NCBI RefSeq assembly: GCF_001742425.1
Contig: NZ_MJEH01000055.1
Location: forward strand, 1 to 64,000
Source of the DNA: Bacillus solimangrovi
Lineage (GTDB): Bacteria; Bacillota; Bacilli; Bacillales; Bacillaceae_N
Length of the DNA stretch: 64,000 nt
Reading direction: 5' to 3'
Shown here: positions 15,958 through 24,845 of the stretch, in pieces
Layout: each line of letters begins with the position of its first letter
Numbering within the stretch: the stretch's first letter is position 1
Position numbers and translations under genes: made by a program
The notes under the pieces: generated by a model
Told to the model about the DNA's origin: nothing
The model's input: the letters and a program-made list of their open reading frames with translations, nothing else
Database searches by the model: none

Positions 15958-16200
15958 CACTTTCTTATTTGTGATAATATTCTAGGGTAGCGTATCAAAT
16001 AAAAGTGATTGGATCGGAAGCTTTTGTGTTCTGGCATTCCACAAATTTTCTATCATAGCATGAAAAACCTTTTTAAATCATTGTAAAACCTATCGTAAAA
16101 AGAAATAAGAACAGGGAAATCGTAGTGAAGAGAAGTTAAATTAGCTATAAAGAAGGAATCAATAAAAGTAGCTTATTTTATATCAAATAGTATTTTTAAA
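15958..16200. other. AT-rich spacer without a recognised gene
   Basis: This stretch lies between the terminator of the 227-aa gene and the candidate small RNA. I see no ORF with a ribosome binding site and no folded element. Confidence 0.4.
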
Positions 16201-16320
16201 AATTAAAAAGGCGCCTGTCCTGGTCAGGCGCCTTGGCGTTTGTCGCGAAAAGACCGTATGACCACATTCATACGTTTTGCAAAATGCAAATCTTTCGTCT
16301 TACACAATTAGCTCATCGCT
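16201..16320 (-). ncRNA. Candidate structured small RNA with its own terminator
   Basis: Read on the minus strand, this segment is unusually GC-rich and foldable for the neighbourhood. A closing helix (CGAAAGA with UCUUUUCG) encloses two hairpins: UUUGCA-UUU-UGCAAA and CGUAUGA-AUGUGG-UCAUACG. It is followed by CGCGACAAACGCCAA and a terminator hairpin (16210-16217 with 16225-16232) plus T run. A sigma-A-like promoter lies immediately upstream, predicting a transcript of about 115 nt. No gene follows on the same strand, so it is not a leader. I match it to no named RNA family. A 3' UTR element of the efflux operon is the alternative. Confidence 0.6.
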
Positions 16321-16325
16321 CAATT

Positions 16326-16354
16326 ACTATAACACTTTAGACTTAAAAACACAA
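16326..16354 (-). promoter_or_regulatory. Sigma-A-like promoter for the candidate small RNA
   Basis: Minus strand: TTGTGT (16349-16354), 17 bases, TATAGT (16326-16331). It lies between the efflux-operon stop codon and the folded RNA. Confidence 0.5.
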
Positions 16355-16397
16355 CATTAGTTTCTAAATAACTATTTATCTCTTTATTTTATAGCTA

Positions 16398-16829
16398 TCA
16401 GTTATTATCTTGATTCATTTCTTCAACCTGTAATTTCATATCAGCAATTAAGTTCGTTAACTCTTGTTTGATCTGCTCTTCATCTTCTGATTCTATTGCT
16501 TGTTTAAGCTCGTCACTCATCGGATTCATACGTGAACGTTGCTCTGCTTGCTCTACGTTTCCATTCTGTGCTAATTGTTTGCGTTCATTCATGACAGATT
16601 CATATTCTTCTAATAGCTCGGGAGCATATTCATTAATGATTTCTGTTAATTTTTCTCCTTGATTTCGTTGACCCATTTCACCTTTTGATTGATTTCTTTT
16701 CATTCCATTTGTTGATTCATCAATAATCATTTCCGACGTTTCAGCTGTTTCTACATTTCCACATCCACTTAAAATCATTGAACCAGCTATTACTCCAATA
16801 ACAACCTTATTTCTCAAAGTTCTCTTCAT
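16398..16829 (-). CDS. Small lipoprotein of the efflux operon
   Basis: 143 aa from MKRTLRN, preceded by GGAGATGATAAAG; the frame is open further up to the previous stop codon. A lipoprotein signal peptide ends MILSG-C at Cys ~23. The mature part is highly charged (Glu, Lys, Gln, Asn) and predicted helical: INEYAPELLEEYESVMNERK, QAIESEDEEQIKQELTNLIA. No enzymatic motif is visible. It is the last gene of the MFP-RND-TolC-like operon and nearly touches the gene before it, so a helper or chaperone role at the outer face of the membrane is likely but inferred. Confidence 0.72.
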   Translation of the reverse strand: MKRTLRNKVVIGVIAGSMILSGCGNVETAETSEMIIDESTNGMKRNQSKGEMGQRNQGEKLTEIINEYAPELLEEYESVMNERKQLAQNGNVEQAEQRSRMNPMSDELKQAIESEDEEQIKQELTNLIADMKLQVEEMNQDNN

Positions 16830-16847
16830 CTTTATCATCTCCATCAT

Positions 16848-18074
16848 TTATTTAGGTAAATATCCTTCTGTAAATAATCGGAACTCCTCTTTCAATAACG
16901 CATAATCATATTGTGTATTCATTAATTCATTCTTTTTATCTACTACTTCAAGTCTAGCTTTCTCAAGGTCAGTTGGGGTTAGGTCGCCTTCTTCAAATTG
17001 AACAACTTTTTGTTTATATAATTGTTCTTGTTGAATAACTTGTTGCTCAAGCATATCCCATTTCTTATGAAGAAATTCAAACTCTTCTTCATATTCATAC
17101 GCCTTCAACTCTAGTTGGTTCATTTGTTGAACTACGTTGATATTGGCTTTATCAATTTGTTGATCATAATATTCTTTTAGATCGTCTTCCGCTTCACTAC
17201 GTTCTCGTTTTGCATCCGAATAAGCTGCTTCAGCTCTTAATAACGTCTCATTTGCAAGCTGTAATCGTTGTGTTAATTCAGCTCTTGTAGGATCTTCTGG
17301 ATCGAGAGAACTAAGCTCGGCTTCAATCTGCTCAATTTCTGACTCTGCTTGTTCAATGTTGTTAACAAATGATTCATTATTAACTAATGATAAATTCTCT
17401 GCATCATCCACAATATCCTCATACGTTTGCACAGTCGTATGCAATGGAATAAGCGATTCATGAGTTCTCATCATTTGATCTGCTAACGGCTCGGCATCAT
17501 ATGATGAAGTAGACAAACGCTGAACATCATCAACCTCGATGATTTCAAGTGAATCAAGAATCTCTAAATTAAGTGCTTGATTTAATGAGAATTTCATTTC
17601 GTTAAGTTGTTTTTTATCTGATTCCACTGCAAGTTCTGCATTAGCAATGTTCATTTCTAACTGAATGATATCTTGTTCTGAAGCATATCCCTCAACGAGT
17701 TTTTTTTCTAGCAAATCTAATTCAGTTAGGCTTATCGTTAAACTTTCTTCTTTTATGCTAAGCGATTCCTTCGTCTTCAAATATTGATATAATTGTTGAT
17801 AAGCTGAATATTCAGCCTTCCAATATGCTGTCTTTTCATTAAATTCATCTTGCACTTCTTGTAAATCTTCTAGTTCACTTGAAAATTCACTTTGATATTG
17901 ACGTGCAGCATTTGATAGCTCTTCAGTATCATTTTGATATAATTGAAGATTTAGATCATTTAGAATAATCCCTTCTACCGCCTCATCCATTGGTAATGTC
18001 CTTAATTCACTAGCATGAATGGTAACTGTCGGTATCAATAATAGTGCCCCAAGACTAACTTTCCATTTCTTCAT
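16848..18074 (-). CDS. TolC-family-like helical protein of a Gram-positive RND operon
   Basis: 408 aa from MKKWKVSLG, preceded by GAGAGGTGC. A Sec signal peptide (to about residue 22) is followed by long coiled-coil helices: QYQSEFSSELEDLQEVQDEF, LEKKLVEGYASEQDIIQLEM, LEQQVIQQEQLYKQKVVQFE. The periodic pattern and the 'G.(A/T)..(D/E)' turns (VEGYASEQDI, FEEGDLTPTDLEKARLEV) are those of outer-membrane efflux protein repeats (PF02321). A monoderm cell has no outer membrane, so this cannot be a classic TolC channel. It probably extends the pump through the wall or stabilises it. The gene lies 16 bases after the RND gene. Confidence 0.75.
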   Translation of the reverse strand: MKKWKVSLGALLLIPTVTIHASELRTLPMDEAVEGIILNDLNLQLYQNDTEELSNAARQYQSEFSSELEDLQEVQDEFNEKTAYWKAEYSAYQQLYQYLKTKESLSIKEESLTISLTELDLLEKKLVEGYASEQDIIQLEMNIANAELAVESDKKQLNEMKFSLNQALNLEILDSLEIIEVDDVQRLSTSSYDAEPLADQMMRTHESLIPLHTTVQTYEDIVDDAENLSLVNNESFVNNIEQAESEIEQIEAELSSLDPEDPTRAELTQRLQLANETLLRAEAAYSDAKRERSEAEDDLKEYYDQQIDKANINVVQQMNQLELKAYEYEEEFEFLHKKWDMLEQQVIQQEQLYKQKVVQFEEGDLTPTDLEKARLEVVDKKNELMNTQYDYALLKEEFRLFTEGYLPK

Positions 18075-18090
18075 TATTAAAAGCACCTCT

Positions 18091-21000
18091 CTATTCAGAA
18101 TAAGTCTCTAATGATTCAACCTTCACTTTCTTTCGGTAAAAAAGCTTCTTAAGTCGCTCATTTAAATCATCTATCAACGTATACATAACAGGGACAAAAA
18201 TTAATGTGAAAAACATTGAAGTTGATAATCCGAAGACCATGACAACCCCAATTGGTTGTTGTGTCTCACTCCCCTCACCAATTCCAATGGCAATAGGAAC
18301 CATCCCCAGAACAGTCGTTATCGTTGTCATTAAAATAGGCCTTAAACGGGTTCTACCAGCCTCAAGAATGGCTGCATCTCTGTCCATTCCTCTTTTCCAT
18401 AACTGATTAATATAATCAACAAGTACAATTGCATTATTAACTACAATTCCAGCTAACATGATCATCCCAATGAATACAGGGAAGCTTAGCGGCAAACGAG
18501 TAATCCATAATCCTCCAACAACTCCAATAATCGTTGTAGGTAGAGAGAACATAACGATAAATGGATACAAATAAGATTCAAATTGAATTGCCATTACCGT
18601 ATAGACGAGAAAGACTGCCAAGGCAACTGATAAAATAAGGTCACCTGAAGATTCATCAAATTGCTGTCTAGTACCACCCATCTCAATCTCATAACCTTCT
18701 GGTATCGGGATTTGTTCGATTAGTTGATTCACCCATTGATTTATTTGTGTCTGATTTGTATTATCTGAAACATCTGCTGTAACAGTATACGTTTGTCGTA
18801 AATCTTCTCGTTGGATTGATACTGGCCCTAATGTTTCCTCCAGCGTAGCAACATTTGATAGTGCAATCGAGTTACCGTTTGCTGATTTTAGAATGAAATT
18901 TTGCAAATCTGAAATACTATCAGAATCTGATTCTGGCACTTTTACAACGACATTATAATCCTTTCCATCCTCAGTAACCTTTGTCACATCAATTCCATTA
19001 AATACTGTGTTTAATTGCTCCATAACTTGATTTTGCGTAAGTCCATATTTTGCAGCAAGTACATCATCAACTTGAATAGTATATTGAGGTTTTCCACTCA
19101 CACTTGGTACCTCAACATTTTCAATTGAAGTATTTCGTGACAGCATAAGCTCAAGTTGTTCTACTAGTGTGTTTAGAACTTCCTGCTCTGGACCAGTAAC
19201 AGTCATTTGTACATCCGATCCTGTTCCACCTGCCCCACGTCTTGAACGACCTATTGTGAAATTCGCTCCAACAATTTGCTTCAAATCTTCTTGAAGAGAT
19301 GTAGAGATTTCACTAAGTTCCTGATCTCGCTCACCCTCACCTACTATTTGCAATGTTGAACTAATACTAGACGATTGTATTGTTGTCTGTTGCAACTCGA
19401 TTACATCATCATAATTGCTTAAGATTTCTTGTAATTGAGCTTCATAATCTTCTACTTTCTCTAACTCTGTTCCATCATTAAAGCGGGCAGAGATAGTAAT
19501 TTTCGACTCTTCTGATCTTGGGAATGTGTCCACTTCTAACTTTGTGATGAAAAAGGCACTCACAACTGTAACAATAATAATTAGTGGTGCAACAATAAGT
19601 CGTTTTTGTAAACTCATTCGCAATAACTTATCATAAATTGCAATAGAAACTTGCATCCATTTTGGTTCTTTAAACCATTTAAGATTTTTGCCTTCTTTCA
19701 AAATTTTCGATGCTACCATCGGGACTAACGTAACTGATACAACTAATGTAGCTGCTAATGAGAATGAGATTACAAGTGCCAACGGCAAGAAAAGGTCTGA
19801 TATCTGACCACTATCAATTAAAATAAGCGGTAGAAATACAACTAGTGTTGTCGTTGTTGAAGCAATAACTGCTGAGACGAGCTCTGATCCTCCTTTAATT
19901 GCGGCTTGCTTTGAAGAAAGCCCTTCTTGCTTGTATTTCATAATGTTCTCTAAAATAACGATTGAACTATCAACCATCATTCCTATTCCGAGTGCTAATC
20001 CTGATAGTGTGATGATGTTAAATGTTTGTCCAGAAAATTGCACTAAAATAAATGTTGAGACGATTGCAAACGGAATTGCTAACCCTATAACCGTCGTTGC
20101 CCGCACGCTTCTTAAGAAGAATAACAGGACTAACACCGCGAAGGTTCCTCCGATAATTAAACTCATCACCACACCACTTATTGCATTTCGAATAAACGTA
20201 GATTGATCATCAACAACGATCAGACTAACACCCTCATCTAGTTCAGGTTGAATCTCATCAATTGTGTCATATACGCTATCAACAATTTCAACAGTGTTAC
20301 TACCCGATTGTTTCGAAATTGAAAATACTACACCTTGTTCATTATTAATTTTCGTAATAACTTCACTATCACTTGTTGTTTCTTTTAATTCAGCAACATC
20401 ATTGACTGTTATGCTTTGACCATCTGCCAAATTAATTGCTGTATTCCCTACTTCCTCAATTGACTTATATTCACCATCTACACGTAGTTGAATCTCTTCA
20501 TCACCTTTTGGAACAGAACCAACTGTTTGAGCACTATTTTTTTGTTTAATGGCATTCACAACATCATCTGTCGTTAACCCGTATTGCTTTAATAATGTCG
20601 TATTTACCGTAACTTCTAGCTCACTTGAATTTCCTCCATCAACTGAAACACCTGCTACACCATCAATACTTTCAAAATTCACAGTTAAGTCGGTTGCTAT
20701 TTGTTGCAAACTTGATGTATCCTTACCAACTAGACCAAGTGTAATTATTGGTGTAGCGTTTGTATCTGATTGTGAAACAGTTGGGACATCTATTCCACTC
20801 GGAAGCTGCCTGACAGCTTTTGACATTAGCTGTTGTAATTCATTAACAGACTCATCATAGTCAACTGAATTCGCAAACGTTACCCTTATTCTCGAGGTGC
20901 CACTATCTGTTGTCGAAGTAATTGTATCTACACCTTTTACCGTTGCAATTTGCTTCTCGAGCGGTTCTGTTACGAGCGTTTGCATATCTTGTGGCGTGAT

Positions 21001-21159
21001 GTTGTCATACTTTGCTGTAACCGTTGCAACTGGATTCTCCATCTCAGGATATAAGTCCACTGGAATATCTCGTAGTGTAACAACTCCAATGAGAAGTACA
21101 CATATGACACACATCACGACACTAACAGGACGACGAACAGCTAATCGAATCATATTCAA
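18091..21159 (-). CDS. RND efflux transporter (AcrB/SwrC family)
   Basis: 1022 aa from a TTG start with GGGAGGTGA (a downstream ATG is possible). Twelve transmembrane helices in the RND arrangement: one near residues 10-30, a block near 330-480, one near 515-535, and a block near 845-1000. Two large extracytoplasmic loops lie between them. TM4 carries LGIGMMVDSSIVILENI, with one Asp where AcrB has Asp-Asp; this variant is also found in Bacillus SwrC as I recall it. Proton-driven export of amphiphiles (surfactin, drugs, lipids) is the family role. Co-transcribed with a fusion protein upstream (2-base gap) and a TolC-like protein downstream. Confidence 0.95.
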   Translation of the reverse strand: MNMIRLAVRRPVSVVMCVICVLLIGVVTLRDIPVDLYPEMENPVATVTAKYDNITPQDMQTLVTEPLEKQIATVKGVDTITSTTDSGTSRIRVTFANSVDYDESVNELQQLMSKAVRQLPSGIDVPTVSQSDTNATPIITLGLVGKDTSSLQQIATDLTVNFESIDGVAGVSVDGGNSSELEVTVNTTLLKQYGLTTDDVVNAIKQKNSAQTVGSVPKGDEEIQLRVDGEYKSIEEVGNTAINLADGQSITVNDVAELKETTSDSEVITKINNEQGVVFSISKQSGSNTVEIVDSVYDTIDEIQPELDEGVSLIVVDDQSTFIRNAISGVVMSLIIGGTFAVLVLLFFLRSVRATTVIGLAIPFAIVSTFILVQFSGQTFNIITLSGLALGIGMMVDSSIVILENIMKYKQEGLSSKQAAIKGGSELVSAVIASTTTTLVVFLPLILIDSGQISDLFLPLALVISFSLAATLVVSVTLVPMVASKILKEGKNLKWFKEPKWMQVSIAIYDKLLRMSLQKRLIVAPLIIIVTVVSAFFITKLEVDTFPRSEESKITISARFNDGTELEKVEDYEAQLQEILSNYDDVIELQQTTIQSSSISSTLQIVGEGERDQELSEISTSLQEDLKQIVGANFTIGRSRRGAGGTGSDVQMTVTGPEQEVLNTLVEQLELMLSRNTSIENVEVPSVSGKPQYTIQVDDVLAAKYGLTQNQVMEQLNTVFNGIDVTKVTEDGKDYNVVVKVPESDSDSISDLQNFILKSANGNSIALSNVATLEETLGPVSIQREDLRQTYTVTADVSDNTNQTQINQWVNQLIEQIPIPEGYEIEMGGTRQQFDESSGDLILSVALAVFLVYTVMAIQFESYLYPFIVMFSLPTTIIGVVGGLWITRLPLSFPVFIGMIMLAGIVVNNAIVLVDYINQLWKRGMDRDAAILEAGRTRLRPILMTTITTVLGMVPIAIGIGEGSETQQPIGVVMVFGLSTSMFFTLIFVPVMYTLIDDLNERLKKLFYRKKVKVESLETYSE

Positions 21160-21161
21160 AA

Positions 21162-22670
21162 CTATTCACCTCCCTTTTGTGGATTTGGTTGTTCTTCTGA
21201 AGAAGGTGGCTGTTGCGGACGCTGACCACCATTTCGATTTGGCATTCCTTCTCCATTACGATTGTTTGGTGGCATTATAGTTGGTTCTTCACCTGGAAGT
21301 AATACATTCATTCCATCATTAACAAGCTTGTGACCATTAATAATAAGCTGATCTCCAATTTGTAGATCTCCTTTAATAGCTGTTTGCTCTGTTTGACTAT
21401 TGATAATTTCCACTTCTTTTTCTGATGCTTTTCCTTCTTCTACCGTATACACAAAATACTTATCTGCCTTCTGTAAAATCGCACTCGTCGGTACAATTAG
21501 TTCATCTTCTACTAATACATCTTCAAATAATAGTTGAACAATACTTCCACTTGTTATGCCATCTATAGGGTTCCCTAACTCTAATTCAACATCATATAAA
21601 CCATTATCATTTGTTGACGTTGATACATAGGTTACGTTTGCCACTAGAGTTTGATCAGTATTATTAGTCAATACTTTGACTTCTTGACCAATTGGCAATA
21701 ATGGCTTTTGTTCATGTGTAATTTGTGAATCTATTTTTAAATTACTGTAATTAGAAACAGTTAGCAGTGGGGTTTGAGTTGATAGCTTATCCCCAACTTG
21801 ATAATTGATTTCGCTAACTTCACCAGAAATCGGTGAAACAATCGGTGAATCATTCACATTTTCTTGCGCATCTTGCACCTTTAACTCGGCTTTCTGAATG
21901 TTAAGATTTGCTTGTTCAATTGCTACTGCTGACTTTTCTAGGTCCTTCTCAGCAGATTCTAAATCGATTTTCGCTTGCTCATAACTAGTTGAGTCTTTTT
22001 GTTGATCACCCTCTAAACTAAGCTGACCTTTTTCATAAGCTAGCCTCGCTTCTTCCTCTTGTTGTAAAGATTGTTCATATTCATTTCGAGTGATTGCCCC
22101 TTCATTGTAAAGACGCTCTTTCTTCTCTACAGTTTCTTTTGCTTCCTTCCATCTATTTTCTAATTGTTCCAAATCCAACTGGGATTGTGTCGTATTTCCT
22201 TCTTCACCTTCACTCCATTGGTTGTATTCTGCTTCCACTTCCTCATATGTTAACTTTGCTTTATCAAGTCGCTGCTGAGATTGCTCTTTAGATATTTGCG
22301 CGTTTTGAAGCTGCTGCTTTTCATTTTGAAGCGCAACTTGTGCATCTAGTAACGCAGTTTGTACATCAGAAGTATCAACAGTTGCCAATACTTGTCCAGC
22401 TTGAACTGTATCTCCTTTCGTAACTTCAAGTGCTACTAGTTCACTTGAAACCTCTGAGATAATATTAGCGTACTGATCAGTAATAACATCTCCATAGATT
22501 TGTTGGGAAATTACGAGATTTCCTTTCTTAATGTCAGCTACTTCAACTGAAACACTCTGTTGCATCATTCCTCCTCCAGGCCTTCCTTGCATTTGACCTT
22601 GGGTTGCATTTGATGAACATCCCGTAATAACAATTGATAATATTAAAATAGATAAATATTGCTTTTTCAT
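21162..22670 (-). CDS. RND efflux membrane fusion (HlyD/AcrA-like) lipoprotein
   Basis: 502 aa from MKKQYLS. Lipoprotein signal peptide with lipobox VITG-C. Next comes a biotinyl-lipoyl-like half (EVTKGDTVQAGQVLATVDTS) and a long alpha-hairpin coiled coil (~90-270, rich in QQ, KAE, EQA). The second lipoyl half is SPISGEVSEINYQVGDKLS, followed by beta-barrel and membrane-proximal domains (VTYVSTSTNDNGLYDVELEL, LIVPTSAILQ). The C terminus is a Pro/Asn/Gly/Arg tail of about 45 residues (NNRNGEGMPNRNGGQRPQQP). A Gly/Gln/Met stretch also follows the lipid anchor. It links the RND pump to the outer partner and heads the operon. Confidence 0.93.
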   Translation of the reverse strand: MKKQYLSILILSIVITGCSSNATQGQMQGRPGGGMMQQSVSVEVADIKKGNLVISQQIYGDVITDQYANIISEVSSELVALEVTKGDTVQAGQVLATVDTSDVQTALLDAQVALQNEKQQLQNAQISKEQSQQRLDKAKLTYEEVEAEYNQWSEGEEGNTTQSQLDLEQLENRWKEAKETVEKKERLYNEGAITRNEYEQSLQQEEEARLAYEKGQLSLEGDQQKDSTSYEQAKIDLESAEKDLEKSAVAIEQANLNIQKAELKVQDAQENVNDSPIVSPISGEVSEINYQVGDKLSTQTPLLTVSNYSNLKIDSQITHEQKPLLPIGQEVKVLTNNTDQTLVANVTYVSTSTNDNGLYDVELELGNPIDGITSGSIVQLLFEDVLVEDELIVPTSAILQKADKYFVYTVEEGKASEKEVEIINSQTEQTAIKGDLQIGDQLIINGHKLVNDGMNVLLPGEEPTIMPPNNRNGEGMPNRNGGQRPQQPPSSEEQPNPQKGGE

Positions 22671-22778
22671 TTGAATCGTATTCCCCCTAACAAACATTCC
22701 ACGTTCTTACTTTGACTTCTTCATCTTAAAATTAAATTGTGTCAAGTAGATGTCAAAATTAAACTTGATTGAGAAAAT

Positions 22779-22817
22779 GCAAAAAAAGACTGTAACCATA
22801 TTTCAGGTCACAGTCTC
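22779..22817 (-). terminator. Terminator of the alcohol dehydrogenase gene
   Basis: An 11-bp stem with one G-U pair (22787-22797 with 22807-22817) is followed on the minus strand by a run of seven T. Confidence 0.82.
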
Positions 22818-22836
22818 TCAGTTAATAATTACAAAA

Positions 22837-24003
22837 TTATAACGATCGATTTAAAATGTCTCGAACACTTTCTTCATCTAACTCTTTATATGTACCTACA
22901 CCAGGCTTAACAAAAGTCTTCTCAATAATCGCATCAAAATCTGAATCATCTATCTCATAATCTGCCAAACGACTAGGTGCATCTAGAGAGTTCCAGAAAT
23001 CACGCAATGCACGTGCACCTTCTGTAGCTACTTCAACATCTGTTTTTCCATCAGTTGTTATGCCAAATACATTAACTGCAAGTTGTTTCACACGACTTGG
23101 ATCTTCTTCAATTACGTGCTCTAACCAGTTTGGAAATAAAATTGCTAAACCGCCACCGTGAGGAATATCATACACTGCTGAAATCGCATGCTCAATTCGA
23201 TGTGTCGCCCAGTCGCCTCCATCAGTACCATTAGATAATGTTCCATTAAAAGCAGTCGTACTAATATACATCATCGTTTCACGATGTTCAAAAGACTCTA
23301 AGTCGCGAAGTAACTTAGGCGCTGTTGTAATCGCTGTACGTAATAGCGATTCAATAAAACCATCAATCATCGGTGTATTTTCTGTTCGATGAAAATAATG
23401 CTCTAACGCATGTGACATACTATCGACAATACCATACACTGTTTGATTCTTTGGAACTGTGAACGTATATGTTGGATCTAAGATTGAGAATTTAGGGAAT
23501 ACGAGTGGAGATCCCCAACCAAGCTTTTCCTTCGTCTCCCAATTTGTAATTACAGAAACAGAATTCATTTCAGATCCTGTTGCAGCAAGTGTCAATACTG
23601 TCCCGAATGGAAGTGCAGCTTCTATTGGAGCTTTACGAATAATTAAATCCCACACATCTCCCTCATATGCAGACCCAGCAGCAATCGCTTTCGTACAATC
23701 GATTACACTACCACCTCCAACTGCGAGCAAGAAATCAATGCCTTCAGTTCGACAGATTTCTACTCCGCGACGCACAGTCGTTAGACGAGGGTTTGGCTCA
23801 ACTCCTGATAATTCAAATACTGTTGCATTTGCTCGTTCTAACTGATTGATGACATCTTCATACACACCATTACGCTTGATGCTTCCTCCACCATAAACGA
23901 CAAGTACTTTAAGACCATCTTCACCTAACTCTAGCGGAAGTTTTTCGATCTGTCCTTTACCGAAATGCAACTTAGTAGGATTATATTGCACAAATGTATT
24001 CAT
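22837..24003 (-). CDS. Iron-containing alcohol dehydrogenase (YugJ/butanol dehydrogenase type)
   Basis: 388 aa, ATG with GAGGTGGAGAG. N-terminal Rossmann-like domain: [47 protein letters not shown] (NAD(P)-binding GGGSxxD). The helical domain supplies the metal ligands in [15 protein letters not shown] and [21 protein letters not shown] (Asp, two His, His). The enzyme reduces aldehydes such as butyraldehyde, or oxidises primary alcohols, with NAD(P)H. Length (~388) is that of the YugJ/YugK/BdhA group. Single gene with its own terminator. Confidence 0.94.
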   Translation of the reverse strand: MNTFVQYNPTKLHFGKGQIEKLPLELGEDGLKVLVVYGGGSIKRNGVYEDVINQLERANATVFELSGVEPNPRLTTVRRGVEICRTEGIDFLLAVGGGSVIDCTKAIAAGSAYEGDVWDLIIRKAPIEAALPFGTVLTLAATGSEMNSVSVITNWETKEKLGWGSPLVFPKFSILDPTYTFTVPKNQTVYGIVDSMSHALEHYFHRTENTPMIDGFIESLLRTAITTAPKLLRDLESFEHRETMMYISTTAFNGTLSNGTDGGDWATHRIEHAISAVYDIPHGGGLAILFPNWLEHVIEEDPSRVKQLAVNVFGITTDGKTDVEVATEGARALRDFWNSLDAPSRLADYEIDDSDFDAIIEKTFVKPGVGTYKELDEESVRDILNRSL

Positions 24004-24121
24004 CTCTCCACCTCAACTCAAATTATTCTTTCCTTACATAATGTAGCATATGCCCACTTATAGTGGAATTTTATCGCACTATTACTAGCCTTCCTTTCAT
24101 ATTGATTAATACGTTCATTTC

Positions 24122-24640
24122 TCACCAATTCATACGTTCACGAAGAGATGTTATGTGTGCGATATGATGACGTCCGTGCCAAGCATAGATCCCTACATTA
24201 GTACTTAACTTGACAGTGCCTGATTCAGGATGTTGAAAGGTCTTCTCTAATTCAGCTTTATTCAATGACCTTAACAAAACTACCCATCTTATATGTAAAG
24301 ACTCTAGTAATTGTAATGAAACTTCTATAGGTAACTTTGTATCAGGAAGCTCAGCCCACTTCGCTTCTTCATACAATTTTATAGTCGGATTATCCTCAGT
24401 GAGTGCTAATTTAAAACGAGTGTAACTATTAATATGGCTGTCAACAATATGATGGACAACTTGACGAACAGTCCATCCGCCTTCTCGATAAACCTTATCT
24501 AATTGCTCATCACTTAATCCACTCACTGCTTTCTTTAATTGAGATGGCGTACTTTCAATCTCTTTTATCCAACTTTCCACTATTTCTTGTGTTGGGTCTC
24601 CAACATAATCAAACTCTCCTATAGGATAACGAAGATCCAT
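24122..24640 (-). CDS. DinB/YfiT-family putative metal-dependent hydrolase
   Basis: 172 aa, ATG with AAGGGAGG. The sequence follows B. subtilis YfiT closely as I recall it: [72 protein letters not shown]. The three His (VHHIVDSH and RHHIAH) are the Ni/Zn site of the DinB four-helix bundle. This superfamily contains thiol S-transferases of the bacillithiol type (BstA) and mycothiol-dependent enzymes, so thiol-dependent detoxification is a fair guess. The true substrate is unknown. Confidence 0.9.
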   Translation of the reverse strand: MDLRYPIGEFDYVGDPTQEIVESWIKEIESTPSQLKKAVSGLSDEQLDKVYREGGWTVRQVVHHIVDSHINSYTRFKLALTEDNPTIKLYEEAKWAELPDTKLPIEVSLQLLESLHIRWVVLLRSLNKAELEKTFQHPESGTVKLSTNVGIYAWHGRHHIAHITSLRERMNW

Positions 24641-24797
24641 TTCAACAGTCCCTCCCTTAAACTTTATTCATCTATATAACTATCTTAAATTAACTTTACA
24701 TGAACATCCTTAAAAGTTCCATTACTAGTAAGGTCATTAAACAATATATAATCTTAACTAAAAATTTATTCAAAGTACTGACTTCATCTATTAAAGA

Positions 24798-24835
24798 AGA
24801 AGGTCCGATTCTCACAATAAGAACCAGCACCTTCT
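24798..24835 (-). terminator. Weak candidate terminator after the chemoreceptor gene
   Basis: An imperfect hairpin with AGAAGGT/ACCTTCT ends (24798-24804 with 24829-24835) lies ten bases past the chemoreceptor stop codon. The T tract is poor. Confidence 0.4.
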
Positions 24836-24845
24836 ACTTATTTTT

